Positions 45,665 to 54,374 of a stretch of 64,000 nucleotides of DNA are shown in pieces. A model generated the notes under the pieces. It searched no databases. It was not told the origin of the DNA and was given only the letters and a program-made list of their open reading frames with translations. The translations under genes and the position numbers were made by a program. The stretch is from Atopobacter sp. AH10 (lineage in GTDB: Bacteria > Bacillota > Bacilli > Lactobacillales > Aerococcaceae), in contig NZ_QXPZ01000031.1 in assembly GCF_003664595.1 (NCBI RefSeq), forward strand, positions 1-64,000. Reading direction: 5' to 3'. Positions within the stretch are counted from its first letter, which is position 1, and each line of letters begins with the position of its first letter.

Positions 45665-45695
45665 GGCAGTTGGAGAAAATCTGACTGCCTTTTTT
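45665..45695 (+). terminator. Terminator of thiI
   Basis: GGCAGT (45665-45670) pairs with ACTGCC (45684-45689), followed by six T residues. Confidence 0.8.
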
Positions 45696-45827
45696 CTTTG
45701 GCCTAAAGTAATTTTGAGATGGCTAAATAAAAAGTAGGATGGAAGGCTGATAAATAAAAAAATACTAATCTACCCATTAAATATAAAATAAATACGATCT
45801 TACAGTGAAAAATGTTAAGAAAGTGAA

Positions 45828-45856
45828 TTGACAAGGAAAATCTCTATGTATAATAT
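45828..45856 (+). promoter_or_regulatory. Promoter of the LPXTG surface protein gene
   Basis: TTGACA (45828-45833) with TAATAT at 45851-45856 (17-base spacing) or the overlapping TATAAT at 45849-45854 (15). Bases 45862-45876 (ACGTAAGCGGTTAAA) match the CcpA cre consensus at all but two fixed positions, so carbon repression is possible. Confidence 0.7.
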
Positions 45857-45916
45857 GTAAAACGTAAGCGGTTAAACACAAAAAAACTGAATAAAATTTG
45901 TTTGGAGATGGGAATA

Positions 45917-48900
45917 ATGAGGGAGAAAAAGAAAATAGGCATACTATTAGTGTCTTCTGCACTTGTAGTATCCTTTGCTTGTAGCCAAAAGGTAGAAGCT
46001 TCAGAAGAAGGAAGCCAAAGCTTGGCAAATGTTCAAACAAGCGAAAGCGACAAGGTAAATAAGGCAAGGAATAGTGAAGAAAATAAGAACGCCAATGAAG
46101 AAATTGAAAAAAAAATGCGACAACTTAACCAACAATTCTGACGGTAATTCAGGTGAATTAGGCGAAAAAGTTAAAGATCCGGAGAAAAAAGAGGAAGCTA
46201 GTTTGCCTCAACCGATCATGGAAAGAGCAAGCTTGCGTTCTCTTGGAGCAGTTAGGGAAGCGAAAGACGATGCCCCTTTAAAAATTGCGGACTATGCTAA
46301 AGTAGAGATCACAGCAAAAAATAAAAATGGGGAAGCGGTCGACAAGAATAGCCAGGATGCGGAATCTTACCAAGGGACGCTTACTCTAGATGTGCCAATC
46401 CCTAAGTTGATGGAACCTTTTGAAGGGAAGATGAAACAACTTAGCAATGGCTACCCTCATGGGAAAGATGGGAAGAATAAAATTGCCTATATCGACTATA
46501 GCTTAAATTTGCCAGAGGGGCTCTCCTGGACAAAAGCTGAAGTCAAAAGTGGAGCGACAGTTATCCCAGAAAATTCCATCCAGAAAACAGTTGAGGCTAG
46601 AAAGCTGAACTTGAAAATGAAGTTAACTGACCAAAACTGGCAAGGAGTCTATGATGCCTTACAAACAGATAAGAAGAAGGGAAACGCCAATGTTAAGGTC
46701 ACAGCGACCTATGCCTTTAAAAAAGAGGATTTAGAGAAATTAAAGGGGAAGAAGATCGAAGGAAACGGGGACTTTAGTTTCTATCCTGCTGGCTATATGG
46801 CATCGTGGGGGATTGGACTGAATAAGAATAAAACCGATAAGCTGAATTTAGAAGTGACCGCTGGGCTGAGAAGTGCTAATCCAAGTATAGCCAATCCAGG
46901 ACAAGGTGACCCTAATGGCAACCCTACTTTCCCTATTGCTCCTCTAAAAGGCGACTTGTCTATTCGAGGGGAAAGTAAGAAAGTTACGCCTCTAAAAGAA
47001 GGGGAAGAAACTACTGTCACAGCGACTTTAAATGTTACCCCGATAAAAGAAGCTCTTCAAAAAGTAGAAAATGGAATGAGCGATGACCAATTACAATTGA
47101 TCACTGTGAAAAACTTGAATTTCCAAATGACCGCTAAACTCACTCTGCCACAAGAAATGGATTTTACGGATAAAGTTACAGCTAAATTGGATAGCAATGA
47201 CAAGTTTGAAGTGAAATCTGTCACAGTTGAAGGCAAAACAGTGACGGTTGTCATGCAATTGAAAGACCAAGATCAAGCTGATGCCTATGCGAATTATCTG
47301 GAAGTTCGTCAAGCTGTTTTAGGAACAAATGATGTCATTTCCTTAAGCTTGTCATCTCTTAAATTAAATAGTGCAGCTAAACATGGGCAATTTTACACTA
47401 TGGTCGGAACGGTTGGAGGAACTTTCTCTGCAACAGCAGAATTGATGGGGACGGAACAACCCTTTAAATTTGACTTTATGTCCAATCAAGATCCAGAAGG
47501 GGTAGACGAAAAGTCAGAGGATGCAAGTGTTATTCAGCTCACAGTAGGAGTGCCTTATAAGGTTACTTATAAGTATGTGAGTGGTACAGAAGGTAAGAAC
47601 TTACCAGATTTGCTTCTTTTACCACAAGAAGGAACGGTCATGCCAGGAGAAGATTACCAAGTAGCATCTACTGACAATCACCAAGATATCGTAACAAGTG
47701 ATGGCGTTTGGAAGTTCGATAAAGAAAAAGGCTGGCAAAAGGATGGACAAACGGTAACAGGCAGTCTAACGAATGTTAACGGTGATGTTGAACTAGTTGG
47801 GACTTGGGTCTTTGAAGCCTATCCTAAAGTCACATACGAATTCAAGTCTATAACGACTGATAAGCCAGACTTGCCGGAAGAAGTGACCAAGCAAAAGCCA
47901 GCAGAAAGTGTTGCTAAACCAGGTTCAAAAGTTATTCCATCAAGCTCATCATTCGATTCAGTTCAAGTGAAGGGCGGTAGCTGGAACTTCAAAGGCTGGA
48001 CAACAGATGGAGAACAAGAAGTTACCGCTAATGGATTGACTTTTGTTGGCCAATGGGAATTTGTAGCGAATGAACGCCAAGTGAAATATGTTTTTGAATC
48101 CGCCACATCAGGCAAAGAACTGCCAAAAGAAGTAACCAATCAAAAACCAACTGATGGCAAAGCCAAAGAAGGCGATAAAGTAAGCCCATCTCCAGCAAGT
48201 TTTAACGATGTTGAGGTTACAGGCGGTAAGTGGCAATTTAAGGGTTGGACACCATCCAGCGAGCAAACAGTAGCTGATAAGGATCTCACTTTCACTGGTA
48301 AATGGGAATTTGTAGCGAATGAACGCCAAGTGAAATATGTCTTTGAATCCGCTACAGAAGGTAAAAACTTGCCAAAAGAAGTGACCAATCAAAAACCAAC
48401 TGATGGGACAGCTAAAGAAGGCGATACAGTTAGCCCATCACCAGCTACTTTTGACGATGTTACTGTTCAAGGCGGTAAGTGGCAATTTAAAGGTTGGAAC
48501 CCAGAAGGCCAACAAACAGTAGGCGAAACTGATCTGACTTTTACCGGCAAATGGGAATTTGTAGCGAATGAACGCCAAGTGAAATATGCCTTTGAATCCG
48601 CCACATCAGGTAAAGAATTGCCAAAAGAAGTAACCAATCAAAAACCAGCAGATGGTAAAGTTAAAGAAGGCGATAAAGTTAGACCATCTAAAGACAACTT
48701 TGACGCTGTTGCTGATAAAGGTGGCAAGTGGCAATTTAAAGGTTGGAACCCAGAAGGCCAACAAACAGTAGGCGAAACTGATCTGACTTTTACCGGCAAA
48801 TGGGAATTTGTAGCGAATGAACGCCAAGTGAAATATGCCTTTGAATCCGCCACATCAGGTAAAGAATTGCCAGAAGGGGTAACCAATCAAAAACCAGCAG

Positions 48901-49913
48901 ATGGTAAAGTTAAAGAAGGCGATAAAGTTAGACCATCTAAAGACAACTTTGACGCTGTTGCTGATAAAGGTGGCAAGTGGCAATTTAAAGGTTGGACACC
49001 ATCTAGCGAGCAAACAGTAGGCGAAACTGATCTGACTTTCACAGGTAAATGGGAATTTGTAGCAAATGAACGCCAAGTGAAATATGTTTTTGAATCCGCC
49101 ACATCAGGCAAAGAATTGCCAAAAGAAGTAACCAATCAAAAACCAACTGATGGGACAGCTAAAGAAGGCGATAAAGTAAGCCCATCTAAAGACAACTTTG
49201 ACGCTGTTGCTGATAAAGGTGGCAAGTGGCAATTTAAAGGTTGGAACCCAACGGGCGAGCAAACAGTAGGCGAAACGGATCTCACTTTCACTGGTCAATG
49301 GGTCTTTGTAGCGACAGCAAAACCAAAACCAGAACCAAAACCAGAACCTAAGCCAGAACCTAAGCCAGAACCTAAGCCAGAACCAAAACCAGAACCTAAG
49401 CCGGAACCAAAACCAGAACCTAAGCCAGAACCTAAGCCAGAACCTAAGCCAGAACCTAAGCCAGAACCAAAACCAGAACCTAAGCCAGAACCAAAACCAG
49501 AGCCAAAACCAGAGCCTAAGCCAGAACCTAAGCCAGAACCAAAACCAGAACCAAAACCAGAGCCTAAGCCAGAACCAAAACCAGAACCTAAGCCAGAACC
49601 AAAACCAGAACCTAACCCAGAACCTAAGCCAGAGCCAAAACCAGAGCCTAAGCCAGAGCCTAAGCCAGAACCTAAGCCAGAACCTAAGCCAGAGCCTAAG
49701 CCTGAACCAAAACCAGAGCCAAAACCAGAGCCAAAGCCAGAACCAAAACCAAACCCAGAACTAAAACCAAAATCTGAAAAGCCAAGTGCTAGTCAAACAG
49801 GAGATAAATTGCCTCAAACAGGTGATAATCACTCAGTAGCTTCATGGTTAGCACCAATATTGATGTCATTAGGTTTAGTTCTTCCGCTCGACAAAAAGAA
49901 AAAAGAGAACTAA
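45917..49913 (+). CDS. SHIRT-repeat LPXTG surface protein, frameshifted at a poly-A run
   Basis: The 5' part (45917-46141 frame) encodes a signal peptide, [20 protein letters not shown] then [11 protein letters not shown], and a polar stretch, and stops at 46141. The body is in the next frame and continues to 49913. The frames join if one A is removed from the nine-A run at 46107-46115, giving about 1330 residues. The body has two related N-terminal domains (to about 47550), a degenerate and then six near-identical 83-residue SHIRT repeats, a long Lys-Pro-Glu-Pro stalk, and the sorting signal LPQTG (49809-49823), membrane segment and KKKKEN tail. GGAG lies 9 bases before the ATG. It should be a sortase-anchored adhesin; as read here it is OFF, broken, or misread. 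Confidence 0.85.
46107..46115 (+). repeat. Nine-base poly-A tract at the frame break
   Basis: AAAAAAAAA lies in the overlap of the two frames of the surface-protein gene. With eight (or eleven) A residues the signal peptide is in frame with the body; with nine, translation stops at 46141 after about 75 residues. Confidence 0.9.
48081..49322 (+). repeat. Tandem 249-base SHIRT repeats
   Basis: Five units start at 48081, 48330, 48579, 48828 and 49077 with an exact 249-base period; the last ends near 49322. Adjacent units share long identical DNA stretches. A more diverged unit (about 47829-48080) and a degenerate one (about 47566-47828) come before. Each encodes 83 residues with [30 protein letters not shown] and [15 protein letters not shown]. 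Confidence 0.93.
49320..49770 (+). repeat. 12-base repeats coding for a Lys-Pro-Glu-Pro stalk
   Basis: About 37 copies of a 12-base unit coding KPEP, with synonymous variation (AAA CCA or AAG CCT; GAA or GAG), one Asn replacing Lys, and a decayed end ([12 protein letters not shown]). Such stretches span the cell wall ahead of the LPXTG signal. Confidence 0.92.
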
Positions 49914-49942
49914 AGGACAAATTAGATGTAATCAAATAAAGA

Positions 49943-49970
49943 GGTAGCAGGGAAAACCTGCTACCTTTTT
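49943..49970 (+). terminator. Terminator of the surface protein gene
   Basis: GGTAGCAGG (49943-49951) pairs perfectly with CCTGCTACC (49957-49965), followed by five T residues. Confidence 0.9.
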
Positions 49971-50067
49971 GCTTGCCTATATAAGTAAAGATTAATTGGA
50001 AAAGATATAAAATATTAGGGATAGTTTATTCGGGTCAAGTTAAGTCTTGAGATAGTGAAGTAATTTT

Positions 50068-50712
50068 TTATTTGACGGTCACAGATGTTCCAGGTTTTAT
50101 ATGGTCAAATAGCCATTTAGCATCGGGTTCTGGAAGTCTGATACAACCGTGTGAAGCTTCTTGCCCCAGACGTAAAGCTTCTTTAAGAACCACCTGGTGT
50201 TTATTCCACATGACCATACTATGGAAGAGGAAAACACCATGATCTTTAAAGGAAACCCAGTGATAGGCTGAATAGCGTGTGTCTGGTTCAACAAAAAAAT
50301 CTCCATGCTCATCTTCTATTTTGAATTGCCCGGTAGGTGTCTTGTAACCATTTGCACTATCTCCTGAAGAACAAATAATGGAATAAACAGTCTTATTATT
50401 TTCTTTGATATAAACACGCTGATCTTTAATAGAAACGTCAATTTTAACTTTGCTCCAATCAGGAATATCAGGGTAGCTAGTTTCAGAAGGACGATTCCAT
50501 AGTTGAACTGCTTGTCTATTATGATGGATATTATCTAGTCTAGATAGAGGTTGGGCAATAGTGCTAGATGAATGCTTTACTAGGCTATCTACTTGTCCCG
50601 ACGAGTGAAAGAGAAAATAAATAGCAAGCAGCATAGCACAACTGAAAAGAGTCACTAGAGCAAATGAAATATAGCTTTTATTGTTAAAGTGATTTTTATT
50701 GACATAAGCCAT
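50068..50712 (-). CDS. L,D-transpeptidase (YkuD domain), membrane anchored
   Basis: A 214-residue protein with a membrane anchor at about residues 14-36 (SYISFALVTLFSCAMLLAIYF) and an extracellular YkuD domain. The catalytic block is HSMVMWN then SHGCIRLPEPDAKWLFDHI, with the active cysteine and histidine in SHGCIRL. It could form 3-3 cross-links or attach proteins to peptidoglycan. The ATG at 50712 follows AAAGGAGGA; the upstream frame from 50796 lacks a site. A TATAAT at 50773-50768 (minus) is a possible -10. Confidence 0.92.
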   Translation of the reverse strand: MAYVNKNHFNNKSYISFALVTLFSCAMLLAIYFLFHSSGQVDSLVKHSSSTIAQPLSRLDNIHHNRQAVQLWNRPSETSYPDIPDWSKVKIDVSIKDQRVYIKENNKTVYSIICSSGDSANGYKTPTGQFKIEDEHGDFFVEPDTRYSAYHWVSFKDHGVFLFHSMVMWNKHQVVLKEALRLGQEASHGCIRLPEPDAKWLFDHIKPGTSVTVK

Positions 50713-51446
50713 ATGGGAGTCCTCCTTTCTATGGGTATATGAAAAGGGAATAAGTAAGACTTTATTTATTATACAGAAAAAATGTTTCTTATGCATGTCA
50801 GAATGATGTTAAAAAGTAGTTATCTGTGAAGCTAAAGAGGGAGGCAAAAAGTATAGGTTCCCAGTGAAACTAATTATCTGACATATGCCTATGCTATCAT
50901 TTTTATCGTCCAAAGCTAGCAAAAGTACAGAAAAAGAACAGCGCTATTTTGATAGGAGGAAGGGGTTAATAATAAAGTTCTTATCACAAAAAAGTGGTTT
51001 TGTAAACGACGAAGGAGAATAAAGACCCATATTTTATCTAAAAAAATATATTTACATGAGGGTTCTGAAGTACTATCATGGTAATTACATTCTAATTATA
51101 AGATAGTTGATGGTACTTGAACTAGCAAGTATAAAATAAAAATCTATATGGGATGTCAACGACAGTTATTGTTGAATGAGGCGGGTTGAAATGGCAAATG
51201 AATCCTGATTTGGGAGATACTTTTACTGGCTTCTTCTAAATGGCGCCCCCTTTTACCTGTTAAAACATTTCTTTCTGATGGTGTTTGTAAAGGAAGAAGA
51301 GATCTTTTCTATTCGCCAAGTTTACTCTCATAAAGTTATTGACTAAAGCAACTAGACTCTATTTTAGACTGAGTTCATTTACTGAGATATTTATAAAAAG
51401 AATGAGGCAAATTTGCCGAAATTTCAAAAGAGAATGGAGGAATTTT
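50713..51446. other. Large intergenic region between L,D-transpeptidase and DUF819 genes
   Basis: Over 700 bases without a credible gene. It contains the divergent minus-strand -10 box at 50768-50773 and a long inverted repeat, AAGTACTATCA (51068-51078) with TGATGGTACTT (51108-51118), pairing with one G-U. The frame from 51339 to 51446 that precedes the DUF819 start has no ribosome binding site. Confidence 0.45.
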
Positions 51447-52658
51447 ATGCCAACATTTATTGCGGCTACTGATACATGGACACTTTGGGCTATTCTTGCG
51501 GTGTCTGCTTCAGCGGCAATTATCTTGGAACAAAAATACGAATGGGCCAGTCGAATTACAGGATGTATCCTAGCGCTATTATTTATGTTAGTTTTAGCTA
51601 ATTTGCGAATTATCCCTACTGAATCGCCTGTTTATGATACGGTTTGGTCTTATGTAGTGCCATTAGCTGTTCCTATGTTATTGCTATCTGCTGACTTTAA
51701 AAATTTAAAACGGGATGCGGGACGTTTGTTGATCATCTTTTTGATGTCGAGTGTTGGGACACTAATCGGAGGATTTTTGGCCTACTACGCTTTGAAGAAC
51801 TTCATTCCACAATTAAATACTATCGTGCCAATGTTTGTCGGGACTTATATTGGGGGATCAGTGAACTTTGTCGCTCTATCCACTGTTTTCCATGTGTCTG
51901 GGCAAACGACATCTGCTGCTTTAGTAGCCGATAATTTGCTGGGAGCTGTATTTTTTTCAACTATCATCGCTTTACCGACATTAGGATTTATTCGTCGTCA
52001 CTATTCTCATCCTTATATCGATACTTTAGAAAAGATGACAGAGGAAGAAAAGAATGCACACAAAACTCAAGCAGCAAAATATTGGTCTGCCAAAGAAATA
52101 TCGCTAAAAGATATTGCATTAACGGTTTCTATTGCTTTTGTTATTGTGGCAATTTCCAGCTTTGTGAGTGGAATTTTTGAGAAAACATTTACGGGGAAAG
52201 ATCCCCTATCCCAATTGATCGCTAACCTTTTAGGTAATAAATACTTGATGATTACGACCTTTACTTGGTTAGCAGCGACTTTCTCTCCTATTAAACTTTC
52301 TTCCATTAGAGGGAGTCAAGAGATCGGGACATTTTTAATTTATCTGTTCTTCGCTGTTATTGGGGCACCAGCTTCGATTAGCCTGATTTTAAAAGAATCA
52401 CCACTCTTGTTGGTATTTGCTGCGATTATTGTGGGAACTAACCTGATCGTTTCACTCTTACTAGGGAAGCTCTTTAACTTCTCTATTGAAGAAATCCTTA
52501 TTGCTTCAAATGCTAATGTAGGTGGCCCGACAACTGCTGCAGCGATGGCCGTATCTAAGGGGTGGAATGAATTGATTGTTCCAGCTCTATTAGTGGGGAC
52601 ATTTGGTTATGTTATTGGGAATTATCTTGGTATTATTGTGGGGACAGCCCTTCAATAA
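51447..52658 (+). CDS. DUF819 family membrane protein (YjcL type)
   Basis: A 403-residue integral membrane protein with about ten or more membrane segments, resembling Bacillus YjcL. Recognisable parts are ILEQKYEWASRITGCI, NLRIIPTESPVYDTVWSYVVPLA and SNANVGGPTTAAAMAVSKGW near the C-terminus. The family's substrate is not known; a transport role is likely from topology. The ATG at 51447 is preceded by GGAGGAA. It stands alone, with a terminator 55 bases after the stop. Confidence 0.9.
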   Translation: MPTFIAATDTWTLWAILAVSASAAIILEQKYEWASRITGCILALLFMLVLANLRIIPTESPVYDTVWSYVVPLAVPMLLLSADFKNLKRDAGRLLIIFLMSSVGTLIGGFLAYYALKNFIPQLNTIVPMFVGTYIGGSVNFVALSTVFHVSGQTTSAALVADNLLGAVFFSTIIALPTLGFIRRHYSHPYIDTLEKMTEEEKNAHKTQAAKYWSAKEISLKDIALTVSIAFVIVAISSFVSGIFEKTFTGKDPLSQLIANLLGNKYLMITTFTWLAATFSPIKLSSIRGSQEIGTFLIYLFFAVIGAPASISLILKESPLLLVFAAIIVGTNLIVSLLLGKLFNFSIEEILIASNANVGGPTTAAAMAVSKGWNELIVPALLVGTFGYVIGNYLGIIVGTALQ

Positions 52659-52712
52659 AAAGGAAGCAGCGATAATTTTAAAATAAGAATTCTCATTTTA
52701 GGGGATCAGGTG

Positions 52713-52750
52713 AAAAAGCTATTCGTTTGATACGGATAGCTTTTTTTCTT
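52713..52750 (+). terminator. Terminator of the DUF819 gene
   Basis: AAAAAGCTATTCG (52713-52725) pairs with CGGATAGCTTTTT (52733-52745) with one G-T pair and ends in a T-rich tract. Confidence 0.85.
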
Positions 52751-52754
52751 CTAT

Positions 52755-52788
52755 AAAATGAGATGAATGGCAAAATGAGATGAATGGC
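52755..52788. repeat. Perfect 17-base direct tandem repeat
   Basis: AAAATGAGATGAATGGC occurs at 52755-52771 and again at 52772-52788 without a mismatch. Confidence 0.9.
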
Positions 52789-52841
52789 CTTGAAAAGTCT
52801 ACTTGCTTTCTAGAAGCGATCCAAGACATGAAATAATAAGC

Positions 52842-52953
52842 AATCTAGCTGGCTATCGACCGCTTAGCAAGACATAGACTAAGACGAACTTTCTAAAAAT
52901 CTAGATGCCTATCGACCGCTTAGCAAGAAATGGACAGGGACAAACTTTCTAAA
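52842..52953. repeat. Two tandem 56-base repeats
   Basis: Units at 52842-52897 and 52898-52953 share CTATCGACCGCTTAGCAAGA and AACTTTCTAAAA and differ at scattered bases. A partial match to the core, CTATTGACCGCTTA, is at 17870-17883. No start codon or stable product is seen in the units. Confidence 0.85.
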
Positions 52954-53088
52954 AGCAGAAGATTTGTCTCAAGATAAAGTATGGGCTAGACTAGTTGTAG
53001 AGAAAAGCTTAATCCATCAAAGTCTGAAGACTTTTTTAGCTACAGTTGCTCTAATGCTTCAATAAGATTAGTGAGAGGAGGTGTTAAG

Positions 53089-53760
53089 ATGAAGGTATTA
53101 GCCCAAATTGGCTCTTATGTGTTTGATATAGCAAAAGAGCCCGTCAGTCTTCTTGTAGGGAGGAGTTCTTTTTTACAGGAATTAATGACCTCTATAGTCC
53201 TTTTAACTTCACCATCAGAAGTGAATATTCATATTCTAGGCCGTGACACATGGGGAAAGTTCGTTCAGTTACCTCATGTTTTATCTTATGCCCAGCAATC
53301 TGTAAATTTAGCTCAATTTTTGGATCGCCTGGAGAAAGAAGGAGAGGATAGATTAAAGGCTGTAGATAAAGAGAATTTGCCTTTAATCATAGCTCTAGTT
53401 GACGATTTATCCAAACGATTGAAGGAGTTAAAAGAGCAAGATAAAAGCCAGTATGAAAAAGTGCAGGGGCAATTTGCTAGACTTCTTGCCCTGTCCAAGA
53501 AAACAGGGATTCATTTCGTTATTGCCAGCGAAGATCTAGACATTCCGCCAATTTTATTGGAAGAAGCGAGTTTGAAGGTCGCTTTAGATAAAGACGCAAA
53601 TAAGGCTTTATTTAAGGAAGAGAGCTCCGAGATTTGTTTAAGGGATAGTTATAGGAAGCTGAGATTAAACCATATAGAACTTTCAGCCAGTCAAATTGAT
53701 GAAAAAATAGGACTAGCCTTATCTAGATTAGAAGGTAGTCAATGGTGGAGAGGTTCGTGA
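53089..53760 (+). CDS. FtsK/SpoIIIE-like domain protein lacking a Walker A site
   Basis: A 223-residue protein that follows the FtsK motor fold along its length: LLVGRSSFLQELMTSIVLLTSP where FtsK has the P-loop and next helix, then QLPHVLSYA, then LPLIIALVDDLSKRL at the Walker B position, then ARLLALSKKTGIHFVIASE, matching the FtsK AGIHLILATQ block, and LKVALDKDANKALF. The P-loop lysine is absent (GRSS replaces GxxGxGKS) and Walker B ends DD, so ATP hydrolysis is unlikely. It has no membrane segment. The ATG follows GAGGAGGTG. It has its own terminator. Function unknown. Confidence 0.7.
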   Translation: MKVLAQIGSYVFDIAKEPVSLLVGRSSFLQELMTSIVLLTSPSEVNIHILGRDTWGKFVQLPHVLSYAQQSVNLAQFLDRLEKEGEDRLKAVDKENLPLIIALVDDLSKRLKELKEQDKSQYEKVQGQFARLLALSKKTGIHFVIASEDLDIPPILLEEASLKVALDKDANKALFKEESSEICLRDSYRKLRLNHIELSASQIDEKIGLALSRLEGSQWWRGS

Positions 53761-53819
53761 TGTCCCAAATAGCATCTGGTAGATGCAAAAGGTCAGGGAT
53801 GTTTTTGACTTAGTTGATT

Positions 53820-53862
53820 AAAAGCTAGAGCGTGTCTAATTGACTCGATTGCTCTAGCTTTT
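53820..53862 (+). terminator. Terminator after the FtsK-like gene
   Basis: AAAAGCTAGAGC (53820-53831) pairs perfectly with GCTCTAGCTTTT (53851-53862); further T residues follow. The rest of the gap to the valS promoter has no convincing gene. Confidence 0.8.
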
Positions 53863-54075
53863 ACTTTAAACTTTTTTTGAAGTCTTGCTGACAAGAGATG
53901 CTTTAATCCTAAAATCCCTGACTCATAACCATATAGGTCGAGAAATTCAGCTTTAATGGACTTGCCGAGATGGAGATTCGAGGAGTTCGAGTGGAAAGAG
54001 AGTGGAGAGGGAGCTGCCTCATTTAGATTGGCAATTCAGGAAGGGGGATTTTATCGACAAACTTTTTTAAAATAG

Positions 54076-54104
54076 TTGAGAAGGGCACAGAAATATGCTA
54101 TTAT
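54076..54104 (+). promoter_or_regulatory. Promoter of valS-folC
   Basis: TTGAGA (54076-54081), 17 bases, TATTAT (54099-54104) with a TGn extension. Confidence 0.75.
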
Positions 54105-54110
54105 GCACTC

Positions 54111-54323
54111 AATTGGATAAGTTATCTTTTGATGAAAAAGAGGAGTAGATGGGGGAGTTCATAAGAGAGGAGTCGTTTGCTGAGAGACTTCGGACGAACC
54201 GATTGAAGGTTGCTTTGGAGAAAGATCGGAGTAAGCTCCGTTAACAAACAAAGTGGCAACGTTTTGTTGCAAATGTGGTGGTACCGCGCGTAGACGTCCG
54301 ACATGTATGTGCGGGCTTTTTTT
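54111..54323 (+). promoter_or_regulatory. T-box leader of valS
   Basis: The conserved T-box AATGTGGTGGTACCGCG is at 54272-54288, with the terminator stem at about 54294-54316 and seven T residues after it. Upstream is a long stem I region with the AGAGA bulge-type element. It senses uncharged tRNA and lets transcription through when valine is short. GTT at 54209-54211, followed by a purine, is a candidate valine specifier. Confidence 0.92.
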
Positions 54324-54374
54324 GTGTCAAAAATAAGTTATCCTGTCAGGGTATGTTTAAAAGGAGAGATGAGT

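Noticed and set aside
46074-46115. ATG at 46074 as an independent start of the surface protein
   Set aside because: It has no ribosome binding site and would give a cell-wall-anchored protein without a signal peptide; the upstream frame supplies the signal peptide.
48108-49298. Several minus-strand open frames of 60-95 codons with similar sequences inside the surface-protein gene
   Set aside because: They repeat with the 249-base period and are mirror images of the SHIRT repeats, without ribosome binding sites.
53956-54075. 39-codon frame starting ATG just before the valS promoter
   Set aside because: No ribosome binding site, it ends at the -35 box, and its purine-rich composition gives an unremarkable peptide.
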